Source: Piscinibacter gummiphilus (lineage in GTDB: Bacteria > Pseudomonadota > Gammaproteobacteria > Burkholderiales > Burkholderiaceae_C). Taken from it: a stretch of DNA of 64,000 nt. The first letter of the stretch is position 1. Every line of letters begins with the position of its first letter. Positions 34,479 to 43,570 of this stretch are shown here, piece after piece. The stretch covers positions 3,025,001 through 3,089,000 of the forward strand of contig NZ_CP136336.1 in the NCBI RefSeq assembly GCF_032681285.1, in the 5' to 3' direction. The notes under the pieces were generated by a model. That model did not search any database. It was not told the DNA's origin and saw only the letters and a program-made list of their open reading frames with translations. A program made the position numbers and the translations under genes.

Positions 34479-36053
34479 CTATTCCCGATACACCCGAAAC
34501 CCCATCGTGCTGCCCGCCAGAGTGGGCTCCGCACTCAGCACCGCCTGCGGGGTGAGCGCGGTCAGCGGCGAGGCCCAGCTGCCGCCCTTGAGCACGTATT
34601 TCTCGCACGGCGACTTGCCCGCCACGGCGCAGGTCGACGTCCACTGCCACACGTTCCCCGCCCAGTCGTACATGCCGATCGCGTTCGGCAGGAACACACC
34701 CACTGGCGAGGTCTGCGGAAAGCCGTCGTTGCACGCCGACTCGCGCCACGGGAAGCCCGCCACCAGCGCGGCCGAGCGGTCGTAGCCGTTGCCGGAGCGG
34801 CATTCGACGTAGGGCACCAGCTGGCGGGTGCTGCCTTCGCCGACGTAGCGGCCGGCTTCCACCGCCTCGGCCCATTCGGTTTCGGTGGGCAGGCGGTACT
34901 TCTCTTTCGTGCGCTGGCTCAGCCACTGGGTGTACTTCACCGCGTCGTGCCAGCTCACGTTGATCGCGGGGTGCTTGTCGACGCCGAATTCGCCCACGTC
35001 GCGCTTCTCGCAGCCTTTGGCGCGCACGCATTGCTCGTAGTCGGCCACGGTCACGGGGAAGGCGCCAATCGCCTTCGATCCCTTGCCCAGCACCACCATG
35101 CGCGGGCAGTCGGGGCAGTCGCGCACATAGCTCGGCTCGACGGCGCTGCGCGTGGGCTCGGCGGCGATCACGCTCTCGTAGGCCGCGGCCACCTGCGTGC
35201 GCATGCGGCCGGTGGGCGAGAGTTCCAGGTACTTGCGCAGCTCGGCCTTGTTGCGGGTGGCGATTGCCATCTGGAGGCGCTGCTGCTCCGCGTCGGGCGC
35301 ACCCGGCGTCGCCGTGTCGCCACTCGGCGGGATGAAATAGAAATCGGTCGTGAGCGAGGTGTTCTCCCAGGGCACCTGCTGGCCCTGCGACTCTTCGGTG
35401 ACACCGACGCGCACACGCTTGAAGACGTCTTCCACCCGCATGCCCGGGGCATTGAGGTTGGCCAGCAAGTGCTTGGTGTAGACGCCGTTGCGGCCCTTGC
35501 CGTCGAGCGCCACCTTGCCGGGCGAGGTGGCAAAGGCGACCAGGCTGCCCTTGGGCGCATCGACCGCGGCCAGCCCCGAGCCCTTGGCCGAGGTGAAGGG
35601 GTTGTTGCGGCAGGCGTCAAGGATCACGAGGTTGATCGCGGCGCCCTTGCCCTCCAGGCGCTGCAACACGGCGTCGATCTCCACGCCCTGCTCCACCACG
35701 TCGCCTTCGCTCTGCACCTTGGCGTCGACCGGCAGGATGTAGTTGCGCCCACGCACCTGCATGCCGTGGCCGGCGTAGTAAAAGAGCGCCACCGTGCCGG
35801 GGGTGATCTGGTCGGCGAAGGCGCGCACGCGCGAGTTGATGTCGCGCTTGGTGGTGTTGAGGGCCACCACCGTCTCGAAGCCCCGTGACTTCAACGCCGT
35901 GGCGAGGTCGGCCGCGTCGTTGGCCGTGTTGACGAGCGGGGCCACCGCATAGGCGGAGTTGCCGATCAGGAGCGCCACGCGCTTCTGCGCCCACGCCCCA
36001 CCGGCTGCAGCCAGGCAGACGAACGCCAGCAAGCAGCGGGCAACGAGCCTCAC
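34479..36053 (-). CDS. Secreted caspase (C14)-FGE/SUMF1 fusion protein
   Basis: The 524-residue protein has a signal peptide (LLAFVCLAAAGGAWAQ). A caspase-like domain follows (about 23-245) with His96 in FYYAGHGMQ and Cys148 in VILDACRNNP, so the dyad is intact. After a helical linker, residues about 305-524 form a formylglycine-generating-enzyme-like domain: FPVTVADYEQCVRAKGCEKR, HPAINVSWHDAVKYTQWLS, YRLPTETEWAEA, GMYDWAGNVWQWTS and TMGFRVYRE. In this family the second domain often binds rather than modifies protein. The GTG start overlaps the DUF2277 stop. It is the last gene of a minus-strand operon headed by an outer-membrane barrel. Confidence 0.9.
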   Translation of the reverse strand: MRLVARCLLAFVCLAAAGGAWAQKRVALLIGNSAYAVAPLVNTANDAADLATALKSRGFETVVALNTTKRDINSRVRAFADQITPGTVALFYYAGHGMQVRGRNYILPVDAKVQSEGDVVEQGVEIDAVLQRLEGKGAAINLVILDACRNNPFTSAKGSGLAAVDAPKGSLVAFATSPGKVALDGKGRNGVYTKHLLANLNAPGMRVEDVFKRVRVGVTEESQGQQVPWENTSLTTDFYFIPPSGDTATPGAPDAEQQRLQMAIATRNKAELRKYLELSPTGRMRTQVAAAYESVIAAEPTRSAVEPSYVRDCPDCPRMVVLGKGSKAIGAFPVTVADYEQCVRAKGCEKRDVGEFGVDKHPAINVSWHDAVKYTQWLSQRTKEKYRLPTETEWAEAVEAGRYVGEGSTRQLVPYVECRSGNGYDRSAALVAGFPWRESACNDGFPQTSPVGVFLPNAIGMYDWAGNVWQWTSTCAVAGKSPCEKYVLKGGSWASPLTALTPQAVLSAEPTLAGSTMGFRVYRE

Positions 36054-36319
36054 GTGCCGAATCGCGCGGCCGAGCGCGCCTTTGCCTTCTCGGCTTCCAC
36101 CTCGCGATCGCGCGGCGGTGCGGTCGTGACGAGAGAGCTGATCAGCACGCGCGCCGCCTGGGCCACCTCTTCCACGGCCTTGTCGAACGCCGCCTCGTTC
36201 GCCTGCGAGGGCCGGTTGAAGCCCGACAGCTTGCGCACGAACTGCAGCGAGGCATCACGGATCTCGAGCTCCGTGGCCGGCGGCTCGAAGTTGAACAAGG
36301 TCTTGATGTTGCGGCACAT
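36050..36319 (-). CDS. DUF2277 protein
   Basis: The 89-residue protein is close to the DUF2277 family over its whole length: MCRNIKTLFNFEPPATELEI, then LQFVRKLSGFNRPSQANEAA and SSLVTTAPPRDREVEAEKAK. It is cytoplasmic and mostly helical, with no known function. It starts 17 bases after the preceding gene of the operon and its stop overlaps the GTG of the caspase gene. Such genes occur widely outside T6SS loci, so its membership may be incidental. Confidence 0.88.
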   Translation of the reverse strand: MCRNIKTLFNFEPPATELEIRDASLQFVRKLSGFNRPSQANEAAFDKAVEEVAQAARVLISSLVTTAPPRDREVEAEKAKARSAARFGT

Positions 36320-36336
36320 GCGGAACGCTCCGGCGA

Positions 36337-37446
36337 CTACTTGGCGACCACCACACGGTAATAGGTCTTCGCCTTGTCGGTCTGCAGGGCGACATAAGCC
36401 CCGTTGCCCACACGGCCGACGCTGAGCTGTGCCTGCTTGGGTGCGCCGGCAAGCTTCAGTCGGCAGGTCTCGGCGCCGCGCTCCACGTCGTAGCACGAGA
36501 GCACGTTGCCGGTGGCCACCACGAGGTAGCGCCAGTTGCCGATGAAGCCGCAGGCGATGGGTGCCGAGGTGCCGTCTTCGCCCGACTCGCGCTTGCCCAC
36601 CGGGTGCACGGTGTGCAGGTTGAATTCCTGCGCGGCGGCCGTGTCGACCAGGTGCACCCGGCCGCCGTAGGTGCGGCTCAGGCCGCCAAGCCGGTCGACC
36701 GCCCAGGTGTAGCCGCCGACCGCGCCCACCTGCCCGTCTGGCGAGACGGCCACGCAGGCCTTGTCTTCGCCGCGCCACATTTCCTTGTTGAGCTTCACCG
36801 CCGACACCCAGGGCGCTTCTGCTACCTCTGCCGAGGCCGGGGCCAGCTCCGTCTCGGGCGGGGCACTGGCCACCGCTTCGAGCACCAGCGGCACGCCCTT
36901 GGGCAAGGCCGGGCTCACCACCGTGAGGCCGGCGCGCTGGGCGGCACCGTCGATGGCGCGCTGGATCGCGTTGCTGATGGCCGCGCCTTCGGTCAGGCCG
37001 TCGGACGGCGGCACGCCGCGCGTGCCCATCTCGTTGAGCGTGAAGGTTTGCACCTTGGCCGACTTGTCGACCAAGCGGAACTCGGCCGTGGCGGTGGCAG
37101 TGTAGAAAAGCCCGAGCACCGGCTTCACGCTCACGCTCACGCCCACACGCACGATCTTTTCGATGTCGTACTTGCCGGCGCGCTTCACGAACTCTTCGGC
37201 GGTGATCACATGACCCGGGTCGGCGAGGTCGACCCAGCCCTTCTTGAGCTGGCGCGCCTTGGCTTCGTCGAGCACCACGTACTTGGAATCGTTGAGCAGC
37301 TCTTCGGCACGGGCCTGCGCCACCTTTTCATAGGCCGCGTATTTCGCGTCGCTCATGTAGGCGGCGACGGAGACCTTGGTGCCCTCCTGGGCCACGGCCA
37401 GGCCGGTGATGAAGACACACGCGAGGACGGCCCAAAGTCGTTTCAT
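36337..37446 (-). CDS. Uncharacterised secreted protein of the LPP20/caspase operon
   Basis: The 369-residue protein begins MKRLWAVLACVFITGLAVAQ, a signal peptide, with its ATG overlapping the preceding stop. Residues 25-215 have alternating helix and strand (VAAYMSDAKYAAYEKVAQ, GVSVSVKPVLGLFYTATATA), similar to lipoprotein or CsgG-like fold proteins. The C-terminal half holds several strands that resemble propeller blades (VAVSPDGQVGAVGGYTWAVD, WRYLVVATGNVLSCYDVERG). No catalytic motif is evident. It is probably periplasmic and works with the barrel and lipoproteins encoded upstream. Confidence 0.8.
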   Translation of the reverse strand: MKRLWAVLACVFITGLAVAQEGTKVSVAAYMSDAKYAAYEKVAQARAEELLNDSKYVVLDEAKARQLKKGWVDLADPGHVITAEEFVKRAGKYDIEKIVRVGVSVSVKPVLGLFYTATATAEFRLVDKSAKVQTFTLNEMGTRGVPPSDGLTEGAAISNAIQRAIDGAAQRAGLTVVSPALPKGVPLVLEAVASAPPETELAPASAEVAEAPWVSAVKLNKEMWRGEDKACVAVSPDGQVGAVGGYTWAVDRLGGLSRTYGGRVHLVDTAAAQEFNLHTVHPVGKRESGEDGTSAPIACGFIGNWRYLVVATGNVLSCYDVERGAETCRLKLAGAPKQAQLSVGRVGNGAYVALQTDKAKTYYRVVVAK

Positions 37447-38813
37447 TGCCAGCTCTGCCCGATGCGCTCGACCAATCGTTTCGCAGCGCTCAATGCCAGG
37501 ATGTCGGTGGCCATCGCGTCCGACACCGGGTTCCAGCCGGTGAGCGCCTGGTAGGTGTCGTCGATGGGGCTGTCGAGCCCGCGCACCTGGCTCTTCACCG
37601 CGCCTTCGAAGCGGTAGCCGGTGGACTTGTCGTCCGGGTCCTGGCGCTTGCCGATGCGGCCTTCGGCGTCGAGGCGGATCTGCGTCACCCCGGACACGGG
37701 CTTGGCAGCAGCCGATGCGACCTGCGTGCGCGCCCCGAGCTTCGCGAGCGACTCGCCGAGCGACGCACACGCCTTCACCCACGGCTCGGCCTTGCCCGCG
37801 AGGCGCAGGCTGCAGCTGAGTGTGACCTGCCGGCCGGCGAAGTATTCCTTTTGCCGCTCCTGCGCCAATGCCTCGGGCGCACACCCCTGCGCCTCGTTGG
37901 CCGCCTTGCGTGCGAGGCACGGGTAGCCGGCTTCGTTGAGCAGCGATACCAGCCGCGGCTGCGCGGCAAAGCCGATCACCGATTCGTCGGGCACCCACGA
38001 CGCCGCCAGCAGCGTGCGCAGCGGGCGCAGCGCGCGGCCGGCAGCTTCGAGCCGCTCGACAGGGTTGGTCGCGCTCTTGAACTCCGCATAGGCCTGCACG
38101 TGCGACTGCGCGAGGCCGAGCAGGCGGGTTTCGTCCTGCTTCATCTTCGCGAGCATCTTGTCGACGCCCCCGAGGCGCGACCTGAGCGCCGCCACCGGCA
38201 CCTCGGGCACGTCGCGGAAATCGTTGCTGCCGAGCAGCGCTGCGGCAGCCGCTGCCGAGCCTTCGCGCTGCACGAGAGGCTTGGTCGCGTCTTCGGCCAG
38301 CGTGAGCATCGCGCCCACCTGCTTCGACAGGCCGATCAGCAGGTCGCGCTTGCGCGCGCGCTCGAAATCGGCACGGCCGATCGACAGCCGCACCCAGGCC
38401 TGGCAGCGGCGCGCATCGACCCATTGCTGGTCGGCGCGCACGTTCTGCAGCGTCACGTTGGTGGTGGCCTCGGCCACCGATTCGATGGACGAGCGCAGCA
38501 CCTGCTTGCCGCCCTCGCTCACCTTGCTGTCGTTGAGCTTCACGCTCGAACTGACCGACACGCGGATGCGCTCGGCCAGCTCCTTGAGCGCAATCGTTCG
38601 CGCTGCGGCCAATGCTTCGGGCAGGCGGTCGCCATCGATGCTGGCGGAGCCCACGGCACTCACGGTCGCCGCGTCTTCTGGCGCTTGCGGCGAAGTCCAC
38701 GCCGGGGCGGTGTCGCCATCGCCGATCACCTTGCAGGCGGCCGATGCAAAGGGGCTGACCGCCAGGCACACCAGCGCCACCACCAGCGCGCCGAACAAGC
38801 GGTTGTGTGTCAC
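37443..38813 (-). CDS. LPP20-like secreted protein
   Basis: The 456-residue protein starts with a GTG one base after the lipoprotein stop. A signal peptide (ALVVALVCLAVSPFASA) is followed by an LPP20-like domain: TVSAVGSASIDGDRLPEALA, AARTIALKELAERIRVSV and CQAWVRLSIGRADF. Residues about 150-450 are predicted helix and strand with several Cys and no motif I know. LPP20-like proteins are periplasmic or outer-membrane associated. It shares the minus-strand operon with the barrel and caspase-FGE protein. Confidence 0.82.
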   Translation of the reverse strand: MTHNRLFGALVVALVCLAVSPFASAACKVIGDGDTAPAWTSPQAPEDAATVSAVGSASIDGDRLPEALAAARTIALKELAERIRVSVSSSVKLNDSKVSEGGKQVLRSSIESVAEATTNVTLQNVRADQQWVDARRCQAWVRLSIGRADFERARKRDLLIGLSKQVGAMLTLAEDATKPLVQREGSAAAAAALLGSNDFRDVPEVPVAALRSRLGGVDKMLAKMKQDETRLLGLAQSHVQAYAEFKSATNPVERLEAAGRALRPLRTLLAASWVPDESVIGFAAQPRLVSLLNEAGYPCLARKAANEAQGCAPEALAQERQKEYFAGRQVTLSCSLRLAGKAEPWVKACASLGESLAKLGARTQVASAAAKPVSGVTQIRLDAEGRIGKRQDPDDKSTGYRFEGAVKSQVRGLDSPIDDTYQALTGWNPVSDAMATDILALSAAKRLVERIGQSWQ

Positions 38814-38814
38814 G

Positions 38815-39354
38815 TCACTGCACGTTCTTCTGCGACACCTGCGACGGCACCGAGCGGCGGCGGAACTGCTGCAGCAGCATCTCCTCCACGTCGGCCGACG
38901 CGGTGGTGTTGGTCTTGGCCACGGCCTCCTTCACGAGGCTGCGGGTGCCGGCGGAGTCGAGCGTCACCTCTGCGCACAGCCACTTGCCTTTGCCGGCAGA
39001 GACTTCTTCGAGGCGCGAGACGCGGGTGTTGGTGAGGGCCTTCTCGCTCAGCAACTTGGCGTTGGAGCGGAAGGTCTGCGACGCCTGAGCGCCGGTCTTG
39101 GACGCGACCAGCTCGTCGCTTGCCTGGATGTTCACTTCCAGGTTGCGGGCGAGCGTGACGCGTGCGGCAGCCGCCGCCTGCGTGCGGTCCAGCGACAGGT
39201 TGCCGCTGGACTCGACGCACTCGGCCGCCGCCACGCCGCCCCCAGCATCGGGCTGCAACACCCAGGCCGGCCAGGGTGAGGCCGGTGGGGTCGATCCACA
39301 GGCTGCCAGGATGCCGGCGAATGCCCCGATGGCGAGGATGCGTGGCGTGTCCAT
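38815..39354 (-). CDS. LPP20-family outer membrane lipoprotein
   Basis: The 179-residue protein has a lipoprotein signal with Cys19 in GILAACGSTPP. The mature part carries the LPP20 pattern: QAAAAARVTLARNLEVNIQA, then SRLEEVSAGKGKWLCAEVTL, and a C-terminal helix with Gln/Arg-rich end. It overlaps the barrel stop by ATGA. It and the next gene are two unequal LPP20-like paralogues in tandem, which suggests that they form a complex in the envelope. Confidence 0.83.
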   Translation of the reverse strand: MDTPRILAIGAFAGILAACGSTPPASPWPAWVLQPDAGGGVAAAECVESSGNLSLDRTQAAAAARVTLARNLEVNIQASDELVASKTGAQASQTFRSNAKLLSEKALTNTRVSRLEEVSAGKGKWLCAEVTLDSAGTRSLVKEAVAKTNTTASADVEEMLLQQFRRRSVPSQVSQKNVQ

Positions 39355-39863
39355 CAGAAGCGGATCTTCAGGCCGATGTTGAACACCACTTCGTTGCGGG
39401 TGTCGTTGAAGACGTCGGTGCGCTGGTAGCCGAGTTCCTCGAAGAGGCTGGTGGCTTCGCTCAGCGGCTGCTCCAGGCCGGCGAAGATGCCGATGGTGTT
39501 GCCGGTGTCGCTCTCGATGGGGCTTTCGGCGCGGGTGATGCCCACGATGCCCTTGCCGTAGAAGAGCATGTTGGACGCCTGCGAAGGCCGGCCGATGTAG
39601 TAGGTGGCGCCTGCGGTGATGCCGAGGCTCGTGCTGTCGAAGCCACCGAACTCGAACTTGGTGTAGGTGGCGCCGACGGCGATCGACAGCTTGTCGGTCA
39701 CGAGGCGTTCATACGTGCCGTTGACGTTGGCCGTCGAATAGTCGTTGGACGAGGTGATGTTGCCGAACAGCGAAACAGCGTTGCGCTTCTCCTGGGCCTG
39801 CGCCGACACGGCGGTGGCGCTCAGCGCGACCGCTGCGGCCAACAGTGCAAGTTTCTTCTTCAT
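39354..39863 (-). CDS. Small outer membrane beta-barrel protein
   Basis: The 169-residue protein has a signal peptide ([20 protein letters not shown]) and then alternating amphipathic strands ([49 protein letters not shown]) ending KIRF with a C-terminal Phe, the signature for BAM insertion. The size fits an 8-stranded OprF/OmpW-like barrel. It is the first gene of the operon that ends with the caspase-FGE fusion, and it has its own motif-bearing promoter. It may be a pore, an anchor or a peptidoglycan tether. Confidence 0.85.
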   Translation of the reverse strand: MKKKLALLAAAVALSATAVSAQAQEKRNAVSLFGNITSSNDYSTANVNGTYERLVTDKLSIAVGATYTKFEFGGFDSTSLGITAGATYYIGRPSQASNMLFYGKGIVGITRAESPIESDTGNTIGIFAGLEQPLSEATSLFEELGYQRTDVFNDTRNEVVFNIGLKIRF

Positions 39864-39975
39864 GGGGTGTGTCCCTCTGTCGGAGCGCGGGCTGCTTGCA
39901 GACAGGCCTTGCAGTCGTGGGGCCTCGCGGCCGGCAGGCAGGTGCGCTCGTGGGTGGTGGTCGACTGCGGGCGAA

Positions 39976-40017
39976 AGTGTCGCATCGGCCCTCCGCGCGG
40001 CAACGTGACAAAGGTAA
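39976..40017 (-). promoter_or_regulatory. Shared-motif promoter of the barrel/LPP20/caspase operon
   Basis: On the minus strand, TTAC-CTTT-GTCA (40017 to 40006) is followed by the -10-like hexamer GACACT (39981 to 39976), starting exactly 36 nt after the dyad start. The predicted transcription start is near 39969, about 106 nt before the ATG at 39863. This is the longest leader of the nine. The dyad has one mismatch in its left half. No matching -10 hexamer follows on the plus strand. Confidence 0.5.
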
Positions 40018-40157
40018 TCCGTGGGCCCTTGCGGCAAGAAGCGCCATGGCATGTGCGCAGGCGGTCCTGTCACCGGGGTGGAACATCGGGCACACCCATT
40101 GCCCGAGGGGTGGAGCCGCAGCGCGGCTTCCTCAAACCCGTCTACGGAGACTTCACC

Positions 40158-40607
40158 ATGCAGTTCAAATCCACACTCACCGTCATCGCCGCAGCCGCCA
40201 CTGCACTGGCCATGGGCCTCAGCTACGCTCAGTCGGGCACGGGCGGGACCGCCGGCGGTTCCACCGGCGGCACGGGCAGCACCGCAACCCCTGGCACTCA
40301 GGGCTCGCCCAACGGCACGTCCGGCGCAGCGGCCAACCCGGGCTCCTCGGGCACGAGCGCCACCGGGACCAGCACCAGCCCTTCGACCGGTACCACCGGC
40401 ACGGGCACGATGGGTGGCACGTCTTCCGATCCCAGCAGCACGAGCACCGGCACGGGCACCAGCTCGAGCACCATGGGCACGGGCACCGGCACGAACTCCA
40501 GCACGATGGGCACCACCGGCACCAGCCCCAGCACCATGGGCACCGGAACCAGCGACACCCGCAGCAACCGCTCGGGCACCTTGCCGGCCCGCGCCGACCG
40601 CGGCTGA
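40158..40607 (+). CDS. Secreted Thr/Ser/Gly-rich low-complexity protein ending LPARADRG
   Basis: The 149-residue protein has a signal peptide ([19 protein letters not shown]) and an almost wholly low-complexity body of Gly, Thr, Ser and Met (for example [18 protein letters not shown]). It has no Cys or recognisable domain after cleavage. The C-terminus is [11 protein letters not shown]. The same eight residues end another low-complexity secreted protein at 48.6-49.1 kb. A GGAGACTTCACC sequence precedes the ATG. The body is probably disordered. Its role is unknown; a wall-associated or stress-related protein is one possibility. Confidence 0.8.
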   Translation: MQFKSTLTVIAAAATALAMGLSYAQSGTGGTAGGSTGGTGSTATPGTQGSPNGTSGAAANPGSSGTSATGTSTSPSTGTTGTGTMGGTSSDPSSTSTGTGTSSSTMGTGTGTNSSTMGTTGTSPSTMGTGTSDTRSNRSGTLPARADRG

Positions 40608-40636
40608 GCGACGGCTCAGGAGGCGCTCAACCTTCC

Positions 40637-41566
40637 ATGGCCGACGCGCCCTCCTCCCCCCTCTGGGACGCCGCCGTCATTGGCGGTGGACCGGCGGGTC
40701 TCACCACGGCCACCTATCTCGCGCGCTTCCGGCGGCGTGTGCTACTCGTCGACTCGGGAAGCAGCCGCGCGAGCACCATTCCGCTGTCGCGCAACTACCC
40801 CGGCTTTCCCGATGGCATCTCGGGCGCGCAGTTGCTCGCCCACATGCGGCGCCAGGCGGAGCGCTACCCCGTTCACACCGTCGAGGGTCGTGTCGACACG
40901 CTGGAGCGCAGCGACACCGGCTTCACGCTGCACGGCGAGTCTCTGGGCGCGCCAATCCAGGCCCATCACGTGCTGCTCGCCACCGGCGTCGACGACATCT
41001 GGCCCAGCCTGCCCGAGGCCACCACCGCACTGCGCGAAGGCGTGCTGCGCTTCTGCCCGGTGTGCGACGGCTTCGAGGCCGCAGGTCGCCCGGTGGGCGT
41101 GCTCACGCGCAGCGTGGCCGGCGTGCGCGAGGCGCTTTACCTGCGCCACTTCACCGACGACGTGACCGTCTTTCTTTCCGACCGCGAGGCGGTACTTCCG
41201 GCGGACGAACTGCGCCGCCTGGCCGAGGCCGGCATTGCGGTGGCACAGGCGCACCCCCACGCCTTCGCGCTGTGCGACGGTGGAGTGCAGGTCCGCTTCG
41301 GCGACGAGCTGCGCGTCTACGCCGCCCTCTACTCCGCCTTCGGCGTGCAGGTACGGTCGAGGCTCGCGACCGCACTCGGCGCGGCCACCGACGCGATCGG
41401 CTACCTCGTCGTCGACGAGCACCAGCAGACCAGCGTGCCCGGCCTCTTCGCCGCGGGCGACGTGGCCAGCGGTCTCAACCAGATCAGCGTCGCCGTGGGC
41501 GCCGCGGCCATCGCAGCCTCAGCCATCCACCTCTCGCTCGGCCTGCCCTCCGCCCACGGCCGATAG
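40637..41566 (+). CDS. Thioredoxin reductase-like FAD/NAD(P)-binding oxidoreductase
   Basis: The 309-residue protein has an N-terminal FAD-binding motif ([19 protein letters not shown]), an [16 protein letters not shown] segment and a redox-type Cys pair, Cys140 and Cys143, in [10 protein letters not shown]. The closing [20 protein letters not shown] is typical of the thioredoxin-reductase family. The central NAD(P)H-binding region lacks the full GGGNSA motif, so cofactor use and thioredoxin reduction are unsure. The upstream reading frame is overprinting. It lies between the low-complexity protein and tagH and may be incidental to the T6SS. Confidence 0.88.
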   Translation: MADAPSSPLWDAAVIGGGPAGLTTATYLARFRRRVLLVDSGSSRASTIPLSRNYPGFPDGISGAQLLAHMRRQAERYPVHTVEGRVDTLERSDTGFTLHGESLGAPIQAHHVLLATGVDDIWPSLPEATTALREGVLRFCPVCDGFEAAGRPVGVLTRSVAGVREALYLRHFTDDVTVFLSDREAVLPADELRRLAEAGIAVAQAHPHAFALCDGGVQVRFGDELRVYAALYSAFGVQVRSRLATALGAATDAIGYLVVDEHQQTSVPGLFAAGDVASGLNQISVAVGAAAIAASAIHLSLGLPSAHGR

Positions 41567-41596
41567 CCGGCCGCACGGCCATGCACAGGCGCCGCA

Positions 41597-41638
41597 TGAC
41601 TTTCGTTCATTGCGGGTCTTGGCCCCAACCCGGATAAA
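41597..41638 (+). promoter_or_regulatory. Shared-motif promoter of tagH-pppA
   Basis: TGAC-TTTC-GTTC (41597-41608) is followed by a -10-like hexamer GATAAA (41633-41638) starting exactly 36 nt from the dyad start. The left half-site and spacer match the vgrG copy base for base; the right half is degenerate. Predicted start is near 41645, giving a leader of about 48 nt to tagH. Confidence 0.55.
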
Positions 41639-41692
41639 CGCAACTGTGGGGCCGCCACGCCCGAAGCCGGCAGCCCGTCCCTTGGAGCTCTC

Positions 41693-43567
41693 ATGCATCT
41701 CGTGATCCGCGCGCACACCCTGAAAGGCGAAACCCTGTCTCAGGCCATCACCGGCCTTTTCGACGAGCGCGGCGGCACCATCGGCCGCTCAGACACCAAC
41801 ACCCTGAGCCTGCCCGACCCCGAGCGTCATATCTCGCGCCTGCAGGCCGAGGTGTGGTTCAGCAACGGCGGCTTTTCCATCCGCAACGTCGGCAGCGCCA
41901 ACGCGATCACCGTCAACGGCCGCCCCATCAACCCGGGCGAAGGCACCAACCTCGCCAACGGCGACGAGATCGTGGTCGGCAGCTACAGCATGCGCGCCAC
42001 GCTCGGCGCGGCCGTCGACCCCGCCGCCACGCAGCCGGTGGCGGTCGACCCGCGCACGGTGATCAAGTCGTCGGCGACCGAAGGCAAGACCAACCCACGC
42101 CCGCGCTCGTCCCTGGGCGGCGCCACCATTGCCGGCACGACGAGCGCCTCCAATCCCTTCGCCGACCTGCTGGGCAGCGCGGTGAAACCCGCTGCCGACG
42201 ACCCTTTCGCCGGCCTCTTGGGCGGCCAGCCGGCCAACCCGCCGACCACCGCCGTGCACGTGCGCACGCCGGTACCGCCGGCCCCTGCAGCACCCGCCCC
42301 GGCGCCCACACCGGCCCCGGTGGCCGTGCGCCTGCCCGACGACTTCGACCCCTTCGCCGACCTCGCCCCGGCGCCGACTGCCAGCCCCGCGCAGACGGGC
42401 CTGGCCGGCTTCATGGCTGGCAGCCCTGCCGCGCCCACGCCGCCGTCGGCCCTGCCCGCCGACCTGGGCCTCGGCGACCTGATCGGCTCGCCGCCCGCGC
42501 AGTCGAGCAGCCTCGATGCGATGTTCGGCCTGGGCGCAGCGCCCTCGCCCGGCGCCGACCCGCTGGCTGGCTTCCTGGCCACGCCGGCCTCGGGCGCGAA
42601 GGATGCGCCGCCCGACAACAAGGACCCGATGGCCATGTTCGGCGGCGCCGCGTCGGCCCCGGCAGCACCGGCCGCGCCCACCGCCTCGAACCACACACCC
42701 GAGCTGCGCGCGGCCTACGTGCCTCCGGCCGTGCAGGCACCCAAGCCGGTGCCAGCGCCACCAGTTCCGGTTCAGGCGCCCGCGCCCGCGCCAGCCGCCA
42801 GCCTCTTCAAGGCACCGCCCCCGCCCGCACCGCGCAGCGATCCCGAGACGGTGCCCGGCGTGAAACCCTCGCGCCTGGTGTTCGACTCGGCGCATGCGCC
42901 GCTCGACGAGATCCCACCTGCCACCGCCCCGCAGGCACCCGCCGCCGCAGGCCCATCGGCACCGCCCGACGCGCTGTGGGCCGCCTTCTGCGAAGGCGCC
43001 GGTGTCAACATCAAGCTGCCGCAGGGCCTCACGCCCGAGATGATGAAGATCATCGGCCAGGTGATGCACCACGCCATCGACGGCACCATCAAGCTCGTGC
43101 ACATCCGCGCCGCGGCCAAGCAGGAGATGAAGGCCGACGTGACCACCATCCAGGCGCGCAACAACAACCCGCTCAAGTTCTCGCCCGATGCCGGCGTGGC
43201 CATCGAGCAGCTGCTCCAGCCGCCCATGCGCGGCTTCATGATGGGCCCGGTGGCGGTGAACGACGTGATGGACGACCTGCTCGGCCACGCCATCGGCACC
43301 ATGGCCGGCATGCGTGCGGCGCTCACCGGCGTGCTCGACAAGTTCGAGCCCGGCAAGCTCGAGAACAAGCTCGCCGGCAACTCGGTGCTCGACAGCGTGC
43401 TGCCGATGAACCGCCGCGCCAAGCTGTGGGAGCTGTACCTGCAGCACTACAAGCGCATCCGCGAAGACGCGCAGGAAGACTTCCACGACCTCTTCGGCAA
43501 GGCCTTCGTCGAGGCCTACGAAGAGCAGCTCGATCGCCTCGACCAGGCGCGCCACCCTTCCGTCTGA
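41693..43567 (+). CDS. tagH: T6SS FHA-domain protein TagH
   Basis: The 624-residue protein has an FHA domain at 1-100 (GGTIGRSDTNTLSLPDPERH, then ISRLQAEVWFSNGGFSIRN and NGRPINPGE). A long Pro/Ala/Gly-rich disordered linker spans about 105-410, with repeated DPFA/PFADL motifs. The C-terminal domain (about 420-624) matches the T6SS FHA family: ALWAAFCEGAGVNIKLPQGL, NNNPLKFSPDAGVAIEQLL, MRGFMMGPVAVNDVMDDLL, and FHDLFGKAFVEAYEEQLDRL. TagH binds phosphothreonine made by PpkA and so gates T6SS assembly. pppA follows 3 bases after its stop. Confidence 0.95.
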   Translation: MHLVIRAHTLKGETLSQAITGLFDERGGTIGRSDTNTLSLPDPERHISRLQAEVWFSNGGFSIRNVGSANAITVNGRPINPGEGTNLANGDEIVVGSYSMRATLGAAVDPAATQPVAVDPRTVIKSSATEGKTNPRPRSSLGGATIAGTTSASNPFADLLGSAVKPAADDPFAGLLGGQPANPPTTAVHVRTPVPPAPAAPAPAPTPAPVAVRLPDDFDPFADLAPAPTASPAQTGLAGFMAGSPAAPTPPSALPADLGLGDLIGSPPAQSSSLDAMFGLGAAPSPGADPLAGFLATPASGAKDAPPDNKDPMAMFGGAASAPAAPAAPTASNHTPELRAAYVPPAVQAPKPVPAPPVPVQAPAPAPAASLFKAPPPPAPRSDPETVPGVKPSRLVFDSAHAPLDEIPPATAPQAPAAAGPSAPPDALWAAFCEGAGVNIKLPQGLTPEMMKIIGQVMHHAIDGTIKLVHIRAAAKQEMKADVTTIQARNNNPLKFSPDAGVAIEQLLQPPMRGFMMGPVAVNDVMDDLLGHAIGTMAGMRAALTGVLDKFEPGKLENKLAGNSVLDSVLPMNRRAKLWELYLQHYKRIREDAQEDFHDLFGKAFVEAYEEQLDRLDQARHPSV

Positions 43568-43570
43568 CCC

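Noticed and set aside
34236..35888. Plus-strand open frame of 550 codons
   Set aside because: It overlaps the caspase-FGE gene in antisense, which has intact domains and a signal peptide. The plus-strand translation has no family features.
40078..40107. Shared GGAAC and TTGCCCGAG words upstream of both LPARADRG genes (also near 48549-48567)
   Set aside because: The spacing between the words differs (19 against 10 bases), so a common ECF-type promoter cannot be supported.
40590..40604. LPARADRG tail as a sortase LPXTG-type signal
   Set aside because: There is no following hydrophobic helix and positive tail, and no sortase gene in the window. The motif is at the extreme C-terminus.
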